Assembly: GCA_903883985.1 (NCBI GenBank)
Contig: CAISDD010000394.1
Span: forward strand, 1 to 5,064
DNA from: an uncultured Pseudomonadota bacterium
GTDB lineage: Bacteria > Pseudomonadota > Gammaproteobacteria > Burkholderiales > Thiobacillaceae
DNA: 5,064 nt
Direction of reading: 5' to 3'
Shown: piece after piece, positions 5,027 through 5,064 of the stretch
Layout: every line of letters starts with the position of its first letter
Numbering within the stretch: the first letter of the stretch is position 1
Translations under genes and position numbers: made by a program
Notes under the pieces: generated by a model
Database searches by the model: none
Told to the model about the DNA's origin: nothing
The model's input: only the letters and a program-made list of their open reading frames with translations

Positions 5027-5064
5027 GGCGCTGGAGCGCCATGGGATGCGTTCCCACGCTGGAG
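5027..5064. repeat. REP-like hairpin pair with TGGA loops (cut by window end)
   Basis: GGCGC-TGGA-GCGCC (5027-5040) is a perfect 5-bp stem with a TGGA loop. Nine bases on, GTTCCCACGC (5050-5059) is followed by TGGAG, the left arm and loop of a second hairpin whose right arm would lie beyond the window. Both share the core CGC-TGGA-G(CG). TGGGA/TCCCA (5042-5046/5052-5056) offers an alternative pairing. The unit GTTCCCACGCTGGAGCGTGGGAAC is a dispersed intergenic repeat I recall from gammaproteobacteria. Its position right after a RAYT fragment suits a REP/BIME-type element. Confidence 0.6.

Noticed and set aside
1..5064. CRISPR array, riboswitch or replication origin
   Set aside because: No regularly spaced direct repeats, no aptamer-like conserved core before a gene, and no DnaA-box cluster was seen.

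Overview
The window looks like chromosomal DNA from a GC-rich gammaproteobacterium. The tRNA-Phe gene, the DUF971 protein and the bacterial fructosamine kinase are all proteobacterial in type. The non-coding parts hold several families of short GC-rich intergenic hairpin repeats, and a fragment of a REP-associated tyrosine transposase (RAYT) lies at the right end. In my recollection this mix is typical of methanotrophic or purple-sulfur lineages, but that placement is inference only.

Layout: 1-325 is non-coding and rich in small inverted repeats. A 52-codon basic ORF (326-484) runs directly into a PcfJ-domain gene (490-2052, + strand; the reading frame is open further upstream, but I reject that extension). 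The spacer 2053-2344 holds an inverted repeat and the intrinsic terminator of a minus-strand tRNA-Phe(GAA) gene (2345-2420), whose sigma70-type promoter lies at 2459-2487. Divergent from the tRNA, a two-gene unit on the + strand encodes a DUF971 protein (2610-2996) and a fructosamine/ketosamine-3-kinase family protein (2993-3877). The two genes share 4 bases at GTGA, so they are probably translationally coupled.

The last 1.2 kb (3878-5064) has no intact gene. It contains three kinds of GC-rich hairpin repeat, a decayed minus-strand coding remnant (4188-4469), and at the far right a truncated RAYT piece (4906-5010). The RAYT piece abuts two REP-like hairpins with a shared TGGA loop, the second cut by the window end.

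Functionally the parts are mostly independent. The kinase would phosphorylate sugar adducts on glycated amines as protein repair. DUF971 is a small domain also found joined to Mrp/ApbC-type iron-sulfur carriers. The PcfJ-domain protein has no established function outside conjugative plasmids. The clearest unusual points are the coupled small ORF plus PcfJ pair beside a tRNA 3' end, an A-C mismatch in the tRNA T-stem, and the RAYT fragment joined to its probable cognate repeat. I see no convincing undescribed system beyond these leads.
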